A DNA stretch of 8,394 nt, taken from NCBI GenBank assembly GCA_003531585.1, contig DQFX01000061.1:59493-67886 (forward strand), in the 5' to 3' direction. Numbering within the stretch: the stretch's first letter is position 1; the number at the start of each line of letters is the position of its first letter. The notes beneath the pieces are model-generated. The model saw only the letters and a list, made by a program, of their open reading frames with translations. It did no database searches and was not told where the DNA came from. Source of the stretch: Oscillospiraceae bacterium. GTDB taxonomy: Bacteria; Bacillota; Clostridia; Oscillospirales; Ruminococcaceae. A program made the position numbers and the translations under genes. Of the stretch, positions 6,764 through 8,394 are shown one piece after another.

Positions 6764-7524
6764 AGCTGCATTTTCTGAAATACGACGCACTGGCTTCCCT
6801 GCGTGCGAACGTTGAAGGCAACCTTGAGAAGTATCGCCTGCCGGTCAACGACTGGATATATGAATTTTTCGGCGAGGAAGAGCCTTTCGGAGAATTTATG
6901 ACCACCGTCGGAGATATCAGCCTTGTATGCACCGAAAAGGAACAGGGAAAGGCTGACGTGCAGAACGTCATCACGCTGTATTCAGCTATGATGAACATAA
7001 CGGATACGCAGGCTTCCGACGAGCGGCTGTGGGCGGGAATGTGCCACGGCGATATGTGGGAGTTCTTAAACAAGCGCTGGGAGGCTTCCTCGTCAAAGAA
7101 GATAACCAAAGAGGACGTGCTGTCGAGATATTTTTACGGTCAGGGCAGACGGCGTTCGCTGATAACCAACACGCTGGCGAAGCTGTGGTGGGTAGGTCGG
7201 CTTACCTACGACCCGGACCGCAAAGACCCGTTCGAGCTTACGCACTATTTCGAAGATGATTTTTCAAGAAAGACCCTTATCTTATTTTCGAGCAATTACA
7301 TGAGCAGCAGACCTGTTGCGCTCGGGCTTCTCAGTGCGCTGAACGACCTGGAGCGCAATACCGCTTCCAGCGGCAGTGAGCGCAAGCTCATCTACCAGGA
7401 GGCTTCAAAGTATCTGAATATCCTCGGCGGTACGATGATACTTGACTACTTCACCAAGGAAGAGATAGAAGCCCGCGTGAAGAATCACATTCTCAGCATG
7501 AAGAAATCAGAAATGACCGTGTGA
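6760..7524 (+). CDS. DUF6339-like protein, third gene of the GHKL-ATPase operon
   Basis: A 254-aa soluble, mostly helical protein. From memory it resembles the uncharacterised DUF6339 family, mainly through length, the N-terminal start MKLHFL, the motif T-Q-A-S-D-E-R-L-W-A-G-M-C-H (83-96) followed by W100 and the R106-W107 pair, and a basic patch GQGRRRSLITNTLAKLWW (127-144). The C-terminal part contains LGGTMILDYFTKEEI (222-236). No catalytic motif of a known enzyme is visible; the basic patch could bind nucleic acid. The ATG overlaps the stop of the previous gene (ATGA), with GGAGGA 6 nt upstream, so the three proteins are probably made in fixed ratio and may form a complex. It closes the operon, since the next gene is on the opposite strand. 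Family assignment is from recall and not tested. Confidence 0.8.
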   Translation: MKLHFLKYDALASLRANVEGNLEKYRLPVNDWIYEFFGEEEPFGEFMTTVGDISLVCTEKEQGKADVQNVITLYSAMMNITDTQASDERLWAGMCHGDMWEFLNKRWEASSSKKITKEDVLSRYFYGQGRRRSLITNTLAKLWWVGRLTYDPDRKDPFELTHYFEDDFSRKTLILFSSNYMSSRPVALGLLSALNDLERNTASSGSERKLIYQEASKYLNILGGTMILDYFTKEEIEARVKNHILSMKKSEMTV

Positions 7525-7544
7525 CGCGGCGTTCCATGACCGCG
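7525..7544 (+). other. Weak hairpin directly after the operon stop codon
   Basis: CGCGG (7525-7529) pairs with CCGCG (7540-7544) around a 10-nt loop, and CAGTTTTAA follows. The stem is short and the T-run has only four bases, so it is at best an inefficient terminator or an mRNA 3'-end stabiliser for the ATPase operon. Confidence 0.25.
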
Positions 7545-7602
7545 CAGTTTTAAGGAAGCACAACAGCCCCGGACGGAACCCCCGCCGCGGGTATCAATGT
7601 CT

Positions 7603-8217
7603 TTAAAGCGCCCGCTTTGCTGAAAAAACCGCCCCCGTTGCCTGAACTGGCTCCGGGAGCGGTTTTCCATCTATATCGAGCGCTTCAGCGTCCCACTGGA
7701 TAACTGTAAGCCCCATGCCCTCGACCGTGGTTATCACGGTGTCGTCGTACTCGCCGTAGGGGGCGCGGTAGAGGGTCGGTTCAGTGCCGGTGATGTCCTT
7801 TATTTTCTGGGAGGCTGACTTGGTGTCGGTGATGAGGTCGTTTACGTTCATACCCTTAACGTGCGGGTGGACGTCCGAGTGGTTCTGGATCTCGTGGCCG
7901 GCGTCAGCGAACATTTTAACGTCGTCGGGATAGCGGTCGCACCAGTCGCCGGTCACGAAGAAAGTAGCCCGGGCGTCGTATTCGTCGAGAATATCTATCA
8001 GCTCATGCGTGTTGGAGTTTTCCCAAGCCACGTCGAAGGTCAGCGAGATTTTATTATCGCCGCGCTCCACGCAGTATACCGGGAGCTGACGCTCGGTTGC
8101 CTGCGTGCCAACCGAGGTTAGTATCGCTCCGACTCCTGCCGCCGCTGTCGCCGCTGCGAGAAGCCCTATGGCTGTCAGGCGTTTTACCTTTTTTTTCGTA
8201 AGTGTTATCATGCGCAT
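7603..8217 (-). CDS. Secreted polysaccharide deacetylase (NodB/PdaB-like), C-terminally truncated
   Basis: The 204-aa product begins with a signal peptide or anchor: MRMITLTKKKVKR, then a hydrophobic Ala-rich stretch (14-36) and a possible cleavage after TQA (40). The NodB domain has motif 1 SLTFDVAW (Asp62; the D-x-x-W form typical of PdaB-like enzymes), motif 2 N-H113-S-D-V-H117 (metal ligands), motif 3 R151-A-P-Y-G and motif 4 VIQWDAEALD (172-181). Family members would then continue ~40-50 residues to an L-x-H motif. Here, residues 182-204 are instead encoded by an intrinsic terminator and adjoining DNA, so the last catalytic motif is absent. It is likely inactive or decaying, or ends differently from relatives. 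Start at 8217 is set by AGGAGGG (8225-8231), 7 nt upstream. It would act on peptidoglycan or surface glycans by removing N-acetyl groups. Confidence 0.85.
   Translation of the reverse strand: MRMITLTKKKVKRLTAIGLLAAATAAAGVGAILTSVGTQATERQLPVYCVERGDNKISLTFDVAWENSNTHELIDILDEYDARATFFVTGDWCDRYPDDVKMFADAGHEIQNHSDVHPHVKGMNVNDLITDTKSASQKIKDITGTEPTLYRAPYGEYDDTVITTVEGMGLTVIQWDAEALDIDGKPLPEPVQATGAVFSAKRAL
7623..7666 (-). terminator. Intrinsic terminator, probably bidirectional
   Basis: A 13-bp stem pairs 7625-7637 with 7654-7666. On the minus strand the one mismatch becomes a G-U pair, and the stem runs into a six-base T tract. The loop is 16 nt and can form an inner GCC/GGC pair set. On the plus strand the stem has one A/C mismatch and a four-T end, so it may also stop the ATPase operon, whose last stop codon is ~100 nt upstream. 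Unusually it lies inside the deacetylase reading frame. Confidence 0.85.
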
Positions 8218-8224
8218 AAAATGT

Positions 8225-8231
8225 CCCTCCT
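8225..8231 (-). promoter_or_regulatory. Ribosome binding site of the deacetylase gene
   Basis: AGGAGGG on the minus strand lies 7 nt before the ATG at 8217. It decides between this start, a second ATG at 8211 (13 nt away) and an unsupported upstream TTG at 8316 in the same frame. Confidence 0.85.
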
Positions 8232-8294
8232 GCAGTTGTGTGACGTGAGATTTTCCAGCCTGCCGCCGCTGGTTTTTCTGGTGGAATATATGCG

Positions 8295-8307
8295 TTGTCC
8301 GGGACAA
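8295..8307. repeat. Short inverted repeat upstream of the deacetylase, possible operator
   Basis: TTGTCC and GGACAA are perfect inverted copies around a single central G. A minus-strand -35-like TTGTCA (8311-8316) lies beside it, with -10-like AT-rich sequence at 8285-8292, so the dyad would sit in the promoter spacer, a usual place for a repressor site. The -10 is poor (TATATT only at a 20-nt spacing), and a 13-bp dyad can occur by chance. Confidence 0.3.
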
Positions 8308-8353
8308 ATATGACAAGCGCGGGAAGCGTTAAGCTGTGAATAAAAAGTCTGCG

Positions 8354-8381
8354 TTGCGATTTCTTTGGTGGAAACTATAAT
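8354..8381 (+). promoter_or_regulatory. Possible outward promoter at the right edge
   Basis: TTGCGA (8354-8359) and a perfect TATAAT (8376-8381) are separated by 16 nt and point out of the window. They could drive a gene starting after 8394, divergent from the deacetylase. The gene itself cannot be seen. Confidence 0.35.
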
Positions 8382-8394
8382 TTAGCGCTACATG

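Noticed and set aside
7485..7670. A minus-strand 61-codon frame that might hold the missing deacetylase C-terminus through a frameshift.
   Set aside because: Its translation shows no hydrophobic strand followed by L-x-H and nothing else like a NodB C-terminal region, so a simple frameshift does not explain the truncation.
8218..8316. An N-terminal extension of the deacetylase from a TTG at 8316.
   Set aside because: The extension would precede the strong ribosome binding site at 8225-8231 and push the signal peptide inward; the start at 8217 gives a normal signal peptide.

Overview
The window looks like chromosomal DNA of a Clostridia-type Firmicute, possibly Ruminococcus or a relative. I infer this from strong purine-rich ribosome binding sites, sigma-A-type promoters, a PdaB-like polysaccharide deacetylase, and an FkbH/ACP/MBOAT gene set of a kind I associate with these bacteria. 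The genus is a guess. No RNA gene, insertion sequence or CRISPR array was seen.

Left region (23-3668, minus strand): a tight three-gene operon read right to left. It encodes an FkbH-like HAD/GNAT protein, an acyl carrier protein that overlaps it by 14 nt, and an MBOAT acyltransferase. A promoter with perfect consensus -35 and -10 hexamers (3767-3796) drives it. By analogy with the Dlt system, FkbH would load an acyl group (typically glyceryl, from a glycolytic intermediate) onto the ACP, and the MBOAT protein would pass it across the membrane to a surface polymer or lipid. The final acceptor is not visible.

Centre (3964-7524, plus strand): a closed operon of three translationally coupled genes (17-nt and 4-nt overlaps) with its own promoter. 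The first encodes a GHKL-fold ATPase of the MutL/MORC-like branch, with clear N, G1 and G2 boxes and an acidic, glycine-rich linker before a beta-rich C-terminal domain. The second encodes a 289-aa protein I do not recognise. The third encodes a 254-aa protein that resembles the uncharacterised DUF6339 family. GHKL ATPases of this kind are known from MutL/MORC-type restriction-modification and Mza-like anti-phage loci, but no nuclease or methyltransferase is seen here. This operon is the best candidate for an undescribed system, probably a stand-alone phage-defence module.

Right region (7603-8217, minus strand): a secreted NodB/PdaB-like polysaccharide deacetylase converges on the three-gene operon. 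Its reading frame runs straight through a strong intrinsic terminator, which supplies its last ~21 codons, and the usual C-terminal catalytic region is missing. The gene therefore looks truncated at the boundary with the operon. The last ~180 bases hold its upstream region, a small inverted repeat, and a possible outward promoter for a gene beyond the window.
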